From Sabulibacter ruber (lineage in GTDB: Bacteria > Bacteroidota > Bacteroidia > Cytophagales > Hymenobacteraceae): a stretch of DNA of 64,000 bases. Position 1 is the first letter of the stretch; each line of letters starts with the position of its first letter. The stretch lies in contig NZ_JAFFID010000001.1 in the NCBI RefSeq assembly GCF_017355955.1, positions 2,046,001 through 2,110,000 on the forward strand, written 5' to 3'. A model generated the notes under the pieces. That model was not told where the DNA came from and ran no database searches. It was given only the letters and a program-made list of their open reading frames with translations. Of the stretch, positions 1 through 9,534 are shown piece after piece. The translations under genes were made by a program, and so were the position numbers.

Positions 1-1
1 G

Positions 2-451
2 GCTCAGTACTTAGCCAGTACCTACCCAGATAACCCCTACTTCCAACGCTTCTACGCTAGAATGGCGTTCACAGAAGGGAACTTCTTGGTGGCTGAGCAA
101 CTGTCTACCCAAATTTTAGATAAAATTCAGCATGGTATCTTTGGGTATGAAGCTATCAGCGGAAGGTACGCCAGCTTCTTTCTGGGCTATATTAACCAAT
201 ACCGAAACAGAGATTACGCCAAAGCTCGGGGATACTACCAGCAATGTATTAGATTTGCGGAACAGATTGGCGAAACAGAATCTGGATACTACATCTCCTC
301 CTTTGTAAACCTCGCCAGAATGAGCGACAAAGAAAAGGACATCCGCCAAGCGAAACAGTACTATGAGACGGTTGTGAAGCTAGCCAGCTCAAAGTCAGAC
401 GCAGAGAAGGAAGCGAAAGCTTACTTGAGGAAGAACCGGAAGGTGAAATAA
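2..451 (+). CDS. TPR-like protein, C-terminal part (5' truncated)
   Basis: The reading frame is open from base 2, so the gene starts outside the window and only its last 149 residues are visible. The fragment is helical with repeated aromatic/Ala patterns typical of tetratricopeptide repeats (FLGYINQYRNRDYAKARGYY, then a second unit around AKQYYETVVKLA). It ends in a basic tail. TPR proteins are scaffolds; no catalytic motif is visible. It is followed 16 bp later by a membrane protein on the same strand, so the two may be cotranscribed. Function unknown. Confidence 0.7.
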   Translation, partial: AQYLASTYPDNPYFQRFYARMAFTEGNFLVAEQLSTQILDKIQHGIFGYEAISGRYASFFLGYINQYRNRDYAKARGYYQQCIRFAEQIGETESGYYISSFVNLARMSDKEKDIRQAKQYYETVVKLASSKSDAEKEAKAYLRKNRKVK

Positions 452-467
452 GAATTAACATAACTGA

Positions 468-1811
468 ATGGAATTAAAAGACTTATTTCTTGCTCCTCTT
501 TTTTTGATTCTTATTTATGCACTAGCCTACTGGCTAAGGCCGAAACTCACGAATAAGTATACTAAGAAGCACTTTATCCCAGCCTTAACTGTCAAGATTA
601 TAGGGGCAATCTGCATTGGGCTTATTTATCAGTTCTATTATGGCAATGGTAATTCAGTAGGGGGAGACTCAGGTAACTATTTCAGACAGAGTAGAATCGT
701 AGTAGATGCCTTCTATACTGATCCAAACTTAGGCTTAAAGTTACTTTTCTCTAACGGAGAATATGACCCTAGCACCTTTCAGTATGCCAGCCGAATTCTT
801 TGGTATACGTCTTCTACAGAGTTCTTCATCATTAAACTCGCAACCTTTTTTGGCATTTTGAGTGGCAGTTCCTATTCAGTGATTGCCATCTTCTTTGCTT
901 TTATCAGCTTTACAGGTATGTGGGCAATGTACCTGACTTTTTTGAAAATGTATCCCAGACTTCACAAAGAGTTTGCAATTGCCTGCTTCTTTTTACCTTC
1001 CGTTTTCTTTTGGGGCTCTGGTTTATTAAAAGACTCCATTACCATTGGAGCTTTAGGCTGGCTTTTTTATGGGTTTTACTCAGGCCTGATAGAAAAGAAA
1101 AGGATATTTAAATCATTGACCTTGGCTTTTGTAGCAGCATATGTGCTCTACTCAGTAAAGGTATACATTTTGATGTCCTTCTTGCCTCCTGCTATTTTCT
1201 GGGTATTTCTTGAAAATAGCAATAGAATCAAGAATGTCTTGCTACGAAGCCTGGCTAAACCAGTATTTATTCTGGTGGGGCTTGGGATAGCTTATATTGG
1301 CGGAACTAAATTGACAGAGGGCGATGCAAGGTATGATGTTGACAACTTGGCAGAAAGAAGCAAAATCAACAGTGTCTATTTAAGTGAGCAAGTTGCGTCA
1401 GGTTCTGCTTATAGCATTGGCACCTTTGATGGTAGTATTGGTAGTATTATAAGAGTAGCTCCGCAAGCCATTGTGGTGGCATTGTATCGCCCGTTCTTAT
1501 GGGAGACCAGAAACCCAGTAATGCTCCTTTCGGCTATTGAGGCTTTTATTTTCTTGTATTTGACACTTCGTTTCTTTTACAGAACAGGATTCTTTAAAAC
1601 ATTGAGCCTAATTAAGTCTAAGTCTATTCTCACCTTTTGTATGGTATTTTCATTAGTCTTTGCGTTTGGGGTGGGTACCAACAGCGGGAACTTCGGAACG
1701 TTAGTTCGCTACAAGATTCCTTTAATGCCTTTTTACCTAAGCGCTATCTACATCATGCAGGCTCACGCAAAAAGACCTAAAAAATTATTTCGAATGGCAG
1801 TGACGGCATAA
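468..1811 (+). CDS. polytopic membrane protein, candidate O-antigen/capsule polymerase (Wzy-like)
   Basis: A 447-residue protein with roughly ten hydrophobic segments along its whole length and a basic C-terminus. A larger hydrophilic loop lies around residues 270-320, followed by a conserved-looking YRPFLWETRNP stretch. Its size, topology and position at the end of a glycosyltransferase cluster fit a Wzy-type polymerase or an EpsG-like protein. No motif proves this, because Wzy proteins are hardly conserved. The 3' end overlaps the convergent glycosyltransferase gene by 49 bp. Function is an inference from context; that it is an integral membrane protein is well supported. Confidence 0.6.
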   Translation: MELKDLFLAPLFLILIYALAYWLRPKLTNKYTKKHFIPALTVKIIGAICIGLIYQFYYGNGNSVGGDSGNYFRQSRIVVDAFYTDPNLGLKLLFSNGEYDPSTFQYASRILWYTSSTEFFIIKLATFFGILSGSSYSVIAIFFAFISFTGMWAMYLTFLKMYPRLHKEFAIACFFLPSVFFWGSGLLKDSITIGALGWLFYGFYSGLIEKKRIFKSLTLAFVAAYVLYSVKVYILMSFLPPAIFWVFLENSNRIKNVLLRSLAKPVFILVGLGIAYIGGTKLTEGDARYDVDNLAERSKINSVYLSEQVASGSAYSIGTFDGSIGSIIRVAPQAIVVALYRPFLWETRNPVMLLSAIEAFIFLYLTLRFFYRTGFFKTLSLIKSKSILTFCMVFSLVFAFGVGTNSGNFGTLVRYKIPLMPFYLSAIYIMQAHAKRPKKLFRMAVTA

Positions 1812-2833
1812 CAGCTTTCAATTTTATTTCTAGCGGCTTTCCCAAACTCGCTTCTTAGTCTGGAATCTAACAGCATAGTTTCCAAAGCAGAATACCATTC
1901 CTGTGGCGTTGCACACACATACCCATTCAGGCCATCATCTACTACTTCAGTATTCATGCCTACCGGAGAAACTACTGCAGGAATTCCCAGGGCCATATAC
2001 TGAAGGGCCTTAAAAGCACACTTACCATTGGACCAGGGATCATTCACCAAGGGCATAACACCTATGTTGAATTTTAAAAGATCCTCTATCTCTGTTTCCT
2101 TTTGCCAGGGAAGATACACTAATGATTTAAGTGATAACTCAGGGTTACTGTTGGAGATCACTAGAAATTTAAATGCATAGTGTTCTTCAAGCTGCTGCAG
2201 CACGGGCACCAATGGCTCCAGATACTTCATAGTGGAGTGCGTACCGGTCCAGCCAATTACAACCGGTTCTTCTCTTTGCTCTTTGATTTTATTGTGGTGT
2301 CCAACTGTATCTATAGTAGTTGGGATCACATAAGCGTTGTTATTAAATTCTTTTGCATAAGACTGTAAATAAACGTTTCCACAACTTACTTTATAAGCCC
2401 ATTTACATATTTGTCCCACCTTGTGGTGCCACTTGATACCCGCTACAATCTTATTTGCCTCTGAGGTATTAGGAATCCAAATGGCATCATCAAAATCATA
2501 GATAACTTTCTTTTTAAACACCTTGACCACTATCCATTCAAACCAAGGAGGACCTATTGGCGTGGCCTCTCTATGAATGAAAACAAAATCAAACCTACCT
2601 ATCTTAAATAAAAGAAGGACCCTAAGCAAAAAACCTTTGAGTATACCAAATGCTTTAAAAAGAGATTTACCTTTCTTATATAGAATAGCCCATGTAGAGT
2701 CATCCAGAAAAGGAGCAACTTGAAAAGTGAATCCAGCAGTAGATAAGATGTCAAAGTATTGTTCAAACCTAAAACGTTGAGAAGGTGCTTTACCTAAGGG
2801 ATATGGTACAACAAATAATACTCTAATACTCAT
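1763..2833 (-). CDS. glycosyltransferase, GT4-like
   Basis: A 356-residue GT-B fold glycosyltransferase. The N-terminal half has the VLFVVPYPLG start and an IYDFDDAIW segment. The C-terminal half has IGWTGTHSTMKYL and FKALQYMALGIPAVVSP, the donor-nucleotide site typical of group 1 transferases. I chose the ATG at 2833; a TTG at 2842 in the same frame would add three residues. It is the last gene of the leftward polysaccharide operon and overlaps the convergent membrane-protein gene by 49 bp. It probably adds one sugar of the repeat unit at the cytoplasmic membrane; donor and acceptor are unknown. Confidence 0.8.
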   Translation of the reverse strand: MSIRVLFVVPYPLGKAPSQRFRFEQYFDILSTAGFTFQVAPFLDDSTWAILYKKGKSLFKAFGILKGFLLRVLLLFKIGRFDFVFIHREATPIGPPWFEWIVVKVFKKKVIYDFDDAIWIPNTSEANKIVAGIKWHHKVGQICKWAYKVSCGNVYLQSYAKEFNNNAYVIPTTIDTVGHHNKIKEQREEPVVIGWTGTHSTMKYLEPLVPVLQQLEEHYAFKFLVISNSNPELSLKSLVYLPWQKETEIEDLLKFNIGVMPLVNDPWSNGKCAFKALQYMALGIPAVVSPVGMNTEVVDDGLNGYVCATPQEWYSALETMLLDSRLRSEFGKAARNKIESCYAVTAIRNNFLGLFA

Positions 2834-2875
2834 TAAGATCAAATAAAACTCAGAGAAGTGTTCTTAAGTCAAAAA

Positions 2876-4102
2876 CTAAAGTTTTAAAAATATTTCAGAA
2901 TAAAGGTTTTTATAAGGCTTGATATCGCGATCACTTATAGCAAAACTTCTACATCTATCAACAATAGAATTCTTTGGTTCATTTTTCAACCAAAAATCAA
3001 CCTCTTTTATTACTTTTATATAAGAACTTTCACAGGGTTCATCTAAAACAATTCCAATTTTCTTGTCTTTGGCAAAAAGGTAATCATCAGAGATTCCTCT
3101 AGGAATAATAATAGGTAAGCCACAAGCCCAATATTCACCATCCTTTATAGGGGAGCAAAACCTTTTACTTGGATTTTGTCGAACAGGAACGAGCCCAAAA
3201 TCAGAAGCTGACAAGTAAGCGCTTATTTCATTCCGTTTAAGTGTGAGTACAGTAACTTTGCTTTTTTCAATGCCGTTCAAATCTAAAGATTGATAAACAT
3301 GAGAATGGCTATCTGGGGTAATAACTAAAAATTTAATTTTATTCAAACTAAACTTTATACAGGAAGCCATGAATTCAAAAATTTCTTCATCCATATACAT
3401 CCCCCCAAATTTACCAAGGTAAGTAATCAAGCATTCATCATCTTTGACACCTAACAATTTTCTCACTTCATCTCTATGAAATTGAGAAAACTTAAAAACT
3501 TCAGTATCTACACAAGAGGGTACTCGAAAAATATTACCTGAAACCCCTAAGTGCCGCAACTTACTTATCATAGCATCTGTAGCAGTAAAAATATAACTAG
3601 CTCCTTTAGCAACAATAATCTCATACTTTTTTAAAAACTTTGCTTCCCAAGAACCAGAAGTCCAAACTCCTGCCTCAATCATATAATCAGCGTGAGGTTC
3701 AAACGTATGTACTAAGTGAGGGACTTTAAAAAATTTAGAGAGATAATGTGAAATAACAGCCCCAGGAAAACCCTCTGTATAAACAGCTTTGACCTTATAC
3801 CTATAACAAAGAAATCCTGCAAATACAAAGCCCCAAATAAAATCAAATACTTTTTTAAAAATTTTGAATCTACCAGATCTCCAATTAGTTTGGTACCATA
3901 TAATATTATCTTGTTTTAGCTCTTCTAAATATTTCAATGATTCACTTCTGTTTAATTTGTACTTGGATTGCTCAAATGTCAGCAGAACAAATTCAATATT
4001 GTTAGCAGGACCAACATTTTTGAAGTATGGTAATACAGCACTTTGAAAAATTGGATCTAACAGGCTATAATATGCAAAAATGAAGATTCTCCTCTTCTCC
4101 AT
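2876..4102 (-). CDS. glycosyltransferase, GT4-like
   Basis: A 408-residue cytoplasmic glycosyltransferase of GT-B type. The C-terminal domain carries YLGKFGG, a KVTVLTLKRNEISAYLSASD stretch and a donor-binding segment SPIKDGEYWACGLPIII. The acidic residue in GEYWACGLP matches the conserved Glu region of group 1 enzymes. The gene is AT-rich like its neighbours and separated from the next gene by 147 bp of AT-rich DNA without a recognisable terminator. Specificity cannot be read from sequence. Confidence 0.78.
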   Translation of the reverse strand: MEKRRIFIFAYYSLLDPIFQSAVLPYFKNVGPANNIEFVLLTFEQSKYKLNRSESLKYLEELKQDNIIWYQTNWRSGRFKIFKKVFDFIWGFVFAGFLCYRYKVKAVYTEGFPGAVISHYLSKFFKVPHLVHTFEPHADYMIEAGVWTSGSWEAKFLKKYEIIVAKGASYIFTATDAMISKLRHLGVSGNIFRVPSCVDTEVFKFSQFHRDEVRKLLGVKDDECLITYLGKFGGMYMDEEIFEFMASCIKFSLNKIKFLVITPDSHSHVYQSLDLNGIEKSKVTVLTLKRNEISAYLSASDFGLVPVRQNPSKRFCSPIKDGEYWACGLPIIIPRGISDDYLFAKDKKIGIVLDEPCESSYIKVIKEVDFWLKNEPKNSIVDRCRSFAISDRDIKPYKNLYSEIFLKL

Positions 4103-4249
4103 AAAAAATCACTTTAATTAAACAAGAGCAATTAATAACATCTAAGACTCAATCAACAAAGCAAAGTCGTATATAAAAAAACAATCAAGTTAGGACAATA
4201 ATTTTTTTACTAAAAAGGGAATCACAAATAGTATAACACCTTTTATTAA

Positions 4250-5089
4250 TTATTTTAATGAAAATAAAAGATAAATAAAAGATTTTAAAGCACGTAAAGG
4301 CCTCTTTCCATTTACAAGAAAACTTAGAAACATTATCTTCATTATCTTAACCTTCAACAAGAGTAATTGTATAAAATTACTTCCTTTAAACTCATCTTTC
4401 ACTAAATTATAAACAGCTACATAACTTTTTTCAAGCCCGTCCAAATTAGACATCGCTGAAACATGACCGCTTCTGTATAGTAAAATTTCCTCTTTGGTAT
4501 AATCATAAAAACCATGGTCAGAAATACTCATGAAGAAAATAAGATCTTCACTATGGGTCAAGTCACTTCTAAAACAGTAATTAAAATTTGGCACTCGCTT
4601 TATCATCCAAGATGGCCCCATAAAACACCTGCCACTAAGTTTAGCCAATTCAACTCTGGGATTACCTCTAAAACTTGGCTGATAAGTACCTTTGTTTTGC
4701 TTTAAGGTAGAATCCATAATTCGCACAACACCATCTACAAAGCTAACTTCAGAATTAGCTTTGAAAACTTGAAGCCTACAAAGCAAACTATTTTTAGGAT
4801 AGACATCATCAGCATCTAAAAAACAGAAGAAATCACCTGAAATAAGAGTTAAAGCCTTATTCCTTGCTGATGCCACACCTTGGTTGCTTTGCCGAAAGTA
4901 CTTTATACGAACATCATTAATTTGAGAAATAACTTCGGCCGTATTATCAGTGCTTCCATCATCTACAATAATTAATTCCCAATTTAGGTAAGTTTGATTG
5001 ACAACGGATTGAATTGATTGAAAAATATAAGATCCTGCATTGTATGCTGGCATTATAATTGAAACTAAAGGTTTATCAAACTCAGACAT
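4250..5089 (-). CDS. glycosyltransferase family 2
   Basis: A 279-residue GT-A enzyme. The N-terminus has the classic family 2 pattern VSIIMPAYNAGSYI, then WELIIVDDGSTDNT and FCFLDADDVYP, the acidic residues that bind the nucleotide sugar and metal. A short hydrophobic C-terminal stretch may touch the membrane. The ATG at 5089 is preferred over an upstream TTG at 5095. The start overlaps the end of the upstream gene by 8 bp, which suggests translational coupling. It probably transfers one sugar of the repeat unit from a nucleotide donor. Confidence 0.85.
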   Translation of the reverse strand: MSEFDKPLVSIIMPAYNAGSYIFQSIQSVVNQTYLNWELIIVDDGSTDNTAEVISQINDVRIKYFRQSNQGVASARNKALTLISGDFFCFLDADDVYPKNSLLCRLQVFKANSEVSFVDGVVRIMDSTLKQNKGTYQPSFRGNPRVELAKLSGRCFMGPSWMIKRVPNFNYCFRSDLTHSEDLIFFMSISDHGFYDYTKEEILLYRSGHVSAMSNLDGLEKSYVAVYNLVKDEFKGSNFIQLLLLKVKIMKIMFLSFLVNGKRPLRALKSFIYLLFSLK

Positions 5090-6206
5090 ATTCAATTACT
5101 AGTTGTTCAATCTTATTTAACTGGCAGATATATCTATTAGAATTAGCAAAATCAATTCTTGATCTTTGGTTTTCATTGCTATTATAAAAGTCCAAATTAT
5201 CCACTACATTTTTAAACAACAAAAGATAATTGTCATTTTCGTTATTCATTGCAAGTAAATGTCGTTTATCTTTATATTCGTCAGTATAAGTAGCTACAAT
5301 GACTTTACCGCTACCGAAATACTCCATTAGTTTATGTGGACTAGCTAATTGTTCTAAATGTTCTTTAACTTTATAAATAACAAGTAAAATATCCATATTC
5401 TTAAGAAACCCATGAATACTTGCAGAAGGAATAGGCCCTAATAATTTAAAATTTGGGCACACCTTGAGTCGGTCTAATATTAAAAACGAACTTTTTTCAA
5501 TGTTGTTATAATCTAGGGGACCAGCAAAATAGAAATCAACATTAGGATTAGTGGTTATAAGCTTATAAATAAGTTCATAATCAATATATTTAATATTTAA
5601 ATTTCCAACATAACCCGCTTTAACTCTATTGTTATCAAATTTAAAATATAACATATCATCGCTTTTAGTCAAAGAATTATAGCCATGATGTATTTTAAAA
5701 ACATTTTTATTATGTTTAATTAATTTAGTTTTAATAAAATCAGTTGTACAAATACATATATCTGCTGATTTAGCTGCTTCTTCAAAGTGAAAATCTTGAT
5801 TCAAATCAACAATATGTAAAATTTTAAGTACATTTTTATTGAAAGCATCAAAATCGTAGAATCTAGAAGTTTCAAAATTCCAGACAACGTCAAACTTACT
5901 ATTAACAACCATTTCAAAAATTTTTATTTGAATTTTTGTTAAAATCAATCGTAACTTTAATGAAAAGAAATTAACGCCTCTTATAATTGGTTTATAATCA
6001 ATAACAAATAAATTAGCCCCAACCATTAAAACTTTAGGTTTGAAAAACTTACCAGTTTTAGAGGGAGGGTTCAAAAAATAAACCTTATTAAACTTAGCAA
6101 GTTCTAATGCATAATGATGTTTCGAAACAAAAGAATGACTCCAAGCTTCTGGAGAAACAATTAAAATTCTCTTATCGAGAAGCTTTCTACTATTCAATAA
6201 TTTCAT
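5082..6206 (-). CDS. glycosyltransferase, group 1 / TuaH-like
   Basis: A 374-residue glycosyltransferase. Near the N-terminus IVSPEAWSHSFVSKHHYALE and VYFLNPPS resemble the TuaH/WfgS-type group. The C-terminal donor site is SPHKLMEYFGSGKVIVAT. GC content is very low, with many AAA, AAT and TTA codons. It overlaps the next gene by 8 bp and the upstream acyltransferase by 17 bp, so it sits in the middle of a tightly packed operon. Sugar specificity unknown. Confidence 0.75.
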   Translation of the reverse strand: MKLLNSRKLLDKRILIVSPEAWSHSFVSKHHYALELAKFNKVYFLNPPSKTGKFFKPKVLMVGANLFVIDYKPIIRGVNFFSLKLRLILTKIQIKIFEMVVNSKFDVVWNFETSRFYDFDAFNKNVLKILHIVDLNQDFHFEEAAKSADICICTTDFIKTKLIKHNKNVFKIHHGYNSLTKSDDMLYFKFDNNRVKAGYVGNLNIKYIDYELIYKLITTNPNVDFYFAGPLDYNNIEKSSFLILDRLKVCPNFKLLGPIPSASIHGFLKNMDILLVIYKVKEHLEQLASPHKLMEYFGSGKVIVATYTDEYKDKRHLLAMNNENDNYLLLFKNVVDNLDFYNSNENQRSRIDFANSNRYICQLNKIEQLVIEYV

Positions 6207-6882
6207 TTAACAACTCTAAAGTTAACTCGTTTTCAAATAGAAACTTGTTTCTTGTAATTTTAGCTAAATCCCAATCCCACCAATTCGTTCTAAGAAGTAC
6301 TTCTATAATTTCATTATTAAAACGAAAACCAACGATTTTTGCAGGACTACCCGCGCAAATAGCATAAGGAGGCACATCACTATTAACAACACTATTAGCA
6401 GCTATGACCGCTCCATGGCCAATATGTACTCCAGAAAGTATACAGCAATGCATACCGATCCATACATCGTTTCCAATTGTAATTCCACCTTTAGAAACAA
6501 TTGAATTTTCATTTTCGACTTTAAAAATATTCTTATGAATAAGATAAGTAGTTAAAAGTCGAGAATTATGATAAAATTCCTGGAAAGAGACATTGCGTGC
6601 TATGGAACAATACTTCCCAATAATTATCGGAAACTTAGCCGAGTACATGTTAATATTTGGGCCCCAAAGAGAAGTAAAGTTTCCAATAGAAATGACACCT
6701 TCTAAGTGGCAATTTAATATTTTGCATCCTGGCCCAACATTAACATCTCCAATAATAACTGAACCTTCAACTGATGCAGAGGGATGAATTTTAGAATGTT
6801 TAGAAATAAGAGAAATAAATTTTAATCTTCTAAGTAGGACAATTAAAATTTTATCAATTAAAAACTTAACCGAATCTTTCAT
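6190..6882 (-). CDS. hexapeptide-repeat acyltransferase (CatB/XAT-like O-acetyltransferase)
   Basis: A 230-residue protein of the left-handed parallel beta-helix family. Hexapeptide repeats run through VEGSVIIGDVNVGPG, then ITIGNDVWIGMHCCILSG and VHIGHGAVIAANSVV, ending with the family signature SPAKIVGFRF. Such enzymes move acetyl groups from acetyl-CoA to sugar hydroxyl or amino groups, so this gene probably decorates the polysaccharide. The ATG at 6882 is used; a TTG at 6906 would add eight residues and extend the overlap with the upstream glycosyltransferase. Substrate not determinable. Confidence 0.85.
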   Translation of the reverse strand: MKDSVKFLIDKILIVLLRRLKFISLISKHSKIHPSASVEGSVIIGDVNVGPGCKILNCHLEGVISIGNFTSLWGPNINMYSAKFPIIIGKYCSIARNVSFQEFYHNSRLLTTYLIHKNIFKVENENSIVSKGGITIGNDVWIGMHCCILSGVHIGHGAVIAANSVVNSDVPPYAICAGSPAKIVGFRFNNEIIEVLLRTNWWDWDLAKITRNKFLFENELTLELLNEIIE

Positions 6883-8044
6883 GAAATTTTTTAATTGTAT
6901 TCTCAATTACATCAAAATATTGCTTACCGACTGTTTGTTGAGAAAACTTACTCCTAGCATATTTGGCAATCTTATCACGGTTAAATCGGCTTTGATCAAT
7001 AATGATATTCCTCATTGCCTTCGCCCAAGATGTCACATCATCATTCAAAACTAAAATACCAACATCTTCATGCAAGTACTCTGCAATAGCAGGTATATTG
7101 TTTGAAATAACAGGCACCCCAAAACATAAAGCTTCAGCACAAACAACTGAGAAAGTCTCAAATTTAGAAGAATGCAGAAAAGCAGTTATGCCATTCATTT
7201 CTTGATTTATCTGTTGTTTAGTAAGCACCCCTAGAAATTGAATATTATTTTGCAAACCAATTTCTTCGGCATATTCACGCATCTTTGGTAGTAATGGCCC
7301 ATTACCACCTATCTTCAACAAAGCATTTGCATTTTCATCTACTATTTTTCTAAAAGCATCAAATAATAGAAAAGGATTCTTTACTTCTCGCCAATAAGCA
7401 AGACTAAAAAAAACAACTTGAGCACTTACATTAGAGCTCAAATTGGTTAAAATATTTTTTGATTCATAAATTTTAACTACATTAGGCACTACAGAATAAT
7501 CAATATTTTTATTTTTAGAAAATAAGATTATATCATCTGCTAAAGATTTCGAAACAGTAATAAGTTTTAAAGGATTATAGAAAATACGTTTAATCTTATT
7601 TAACTTAGGTGAGTTTGATTTTAATCCAAAATTAAAATGGTAAGCTGTCCAGTGCTCCGTCACAATTAAAGGTATTCTAATGAACCTTTTAAAAATATTG
7701 AGATATGTTAATAATGGATAAGAAACATGAACATTTATTATGTCATATTTTTTATTTATTTTAAATTTAAATATAAAATAAATAAAAAAAAGGGCAGAAA
7801 TAAGTTCTTTAATAAACCAAATGTCTAATTTAGAATAAATAAAATATGAAGTTTCAAAGCTAGAAATATTTGTTACTTTCAATTTGAATAAGTCATTTTT
7901 ACTTGATCTAAATTGAAAATGAACTAACTTATTAATGCAAAAAGTATTAAGAGCATCTATATGCTCTTTAACAAATACACCTTCAATTTGATTCTCCTGC
8001 GACGGATACCAATATGAAATATGGAAAACACTTATTTTACCCAT
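6866..8044 (-). CDS. glycosyltransferase family 4
   Basis: A 392-residue GT-B enzyme. The N-terminal domain has VFHISYWYPSQ and VTEHWTAYHF. The C-terminal domain has VVFFSLAYWREVKNP, LPKMREYAEEIGL and the E-x7-E motif in ETFSVVCAEALCFGVPVIS, diagnostic for GT4 retaining transferases. It overlaps the downstream acyltransferase by 17 bp. A cytoplasmic, membrane-associated role in repeat-unit assembly is inferred from the operon. Confidence 0.87.
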   Translation of the reverse strand: MGKISVFHISYWYPSQENQIEGVFVKEHIDALNTFCINKLVHFQFRSSKNDLFKLKVTNISSFETSYFIYSKLDIWFIKELISALFFIYFIFKFKINKKYDIINVHVSYPLLTYLNIFKRFIRIPLIVTEHWTAYHFNFGLKSNSPKLNKIKRIFYNPLKLITVSKSLADDIILFSKNKNIDYSVVPNVVKIYESKNILTNLSSNVSAQVVFFSLAYWREVKNPFLLFDAFRKIVDENANALLKIGGNGPLLPKMREYAEEIGLQNNIQFLGVLTKQQINQEMNGITAFLHSSKFETFSVVCAEALCFGVPVISNNIPAIAEYLHEDVGILVLNDDVTSWAKAMRNIIIDQSRFNRDKIAKYARSKFSQQTVGKQYFDVIENTIKKFHERFG

Positions 8045-8127
8045 TAACTATAACATAAATTTAAAACCAAAAAAACATCTTTTAACCAACACTGCACAAA
8101 CCTATAGAATATTAAATATTCAATACT

Positions 8128-9423
8128 CTACAAATGATTTCTTAGAATATCATTTAACAAATTTACTTGATATTTTCTAGAATATTTTTCAATCTCATCT
8201 TCAATTCCATTATACTTTAAATATTTATTTTTCTCCCACTCTGCATAACTGCTTGAAATAAATGAGTAAACCTCAGAAGACAAATTACAAATTTCCCCAG
8301 CTTTTGTTTTGATTATTATATCATCAACTATTCCATTATCCCCAGGTGAAACTAAAATAGGTCTCTTAGAAGCTAAATACTCATAAACTTTAACAGAACA
8401 CCACCCCGGAATACTTGAAAATGCAGGATAGTATAATATAGAACTAGAATTCATGATTTTATACGCTTCTTCCTTTTCAACATAGTCTATAATATTCAAA
8501 TATCTCCTATCTAATTTGTTCAAAATTTCCTGTTTAACACCAGGTCTATACTTATCTTTTAACCCAACAAAATTTATTTTTAAATTTACAGGGCTATGCT
8601 TATCAATAAAATCAGTTACACCATTAATAAATATGTCAATATTCTGTTCAGTGTACAAACTACCTACAAATGAAATAGTGAATAAATCATTCTTTTCGGT
8701 ATAATTAAAAAGCAATTGTTCACTTTCAAACCCATTTGTTAGAACATACCCTGTCTTTTGTGTTAACTTTTTAACTTCTCCAAGCCATTCATTACTTGTT
8801 ATTGAAAAAAATTTTGCATTTGACAACCACTTAGACCAATATTTTTTAATAAAAAAATTTTGAATCCTTTCAATATTTGACGGTTGATATTCTAAACTAG
8901 CCAGATTATTATTCCATAAATCCCTAAAATCTAATGCATAGGGTATTCCAAATTTTTTATTTGCTTCATAAGCTATCTTTAAAAGTATATGAGGAGAATA
9001 AATCGAATAAATCAAATCATACTTTTCTTTGCTTAAAAGTTTAAACAATTCATTTTTTATATTTTGATAACTATATATGATGGGTAAATCAAAATATCCA
9101 TTTGCCCAGATAAAGGGAATTGTCAGTTTTCTTAAAAACCTAAATTTGCTTATTTTATCAATTAATATTTGCAAAAAAGTCAGTACCCTTGGGACTCTTA
9201 TTACCTTTGAACTCTCAAAATTATCAATTATAGTAGTTGCAGTATGATCATGCAAAGCCCAAGTATATTTATCATTACCATTTGGTATTTTATCAAACCT
9301 TAATGTCAATACGTTTACTTCATACCCATGTTTAGGCAAATATTTAGCGTAACTTTCTGGCCTTCTTGCTGAAACTACATTATCAGGAAAAAAGTTGTAA
9401 GTAATTATTAAAACCCTTTTCAT
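8128..9423 (-). CDS. glycosyltransferase, GT4-like
   Basis: A 431-residue protein starting VLIITYNFFPDNVVSARRPE, a common start in Bacteroidota GT4-like enzymes whose first loop binds the acceptor. Later features are YALDFRDLWNN, FSISFVGSLYTEQN and a donor site in VKVYEYLASKRPILVSPG. The gene is the most AT-rich stretch of the cluster and has free-standing intergenic spacers on both sides (83 and 111 bp). Its exact sugar is unknown. Confidence 0.8.
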   Translation of the reverse strand: MKRVLIITYNFFPDNVVSARRPESYAKYLPKHGYEVNVLTLRFDKIPNGNDKYTWALHDHTATTIIDNFESSKVIRVPRVLTFLQILIDKISKFRFLRKLTIPFIWANGYFDLPIIYSYQNIKNELFKLLSKEKYDLIYSIYSPHILLKIAYEANKKFGIPYALDFRDLWNNNLASLEYQPSNIERIQNFFIKKYWSKWLSNAKFFSITSNEWLGEVKKLTQKTGYVLTNGFESEQLLFNYTEKNDLFTISFVGSLYTEQNIDIFINGVTDFIDKHSPVNLKINFVGLKDKYRPGVKQEILNKLDRRYLNIIDYVEKEEAYKIMNSSSILYYPAFSSIPGWCSVKVYEYLASKRPILVSPGDNGIVDDIIIKTKAGEICNLSSEVYSFISSSYAEWEKNKYLKYNGIEDEIEKYSRKYQVNLLNDILRNHL

Positions 9424-9534
9424 TATTGTAAATCTGTGTCTAAATTAAACCTACTCATAACTACAATAAAACAATAATAAAATTTATTTTAACAAAGTTC
9501 TAATTGAAACAACATTCTGCACCATTAAATTTCA

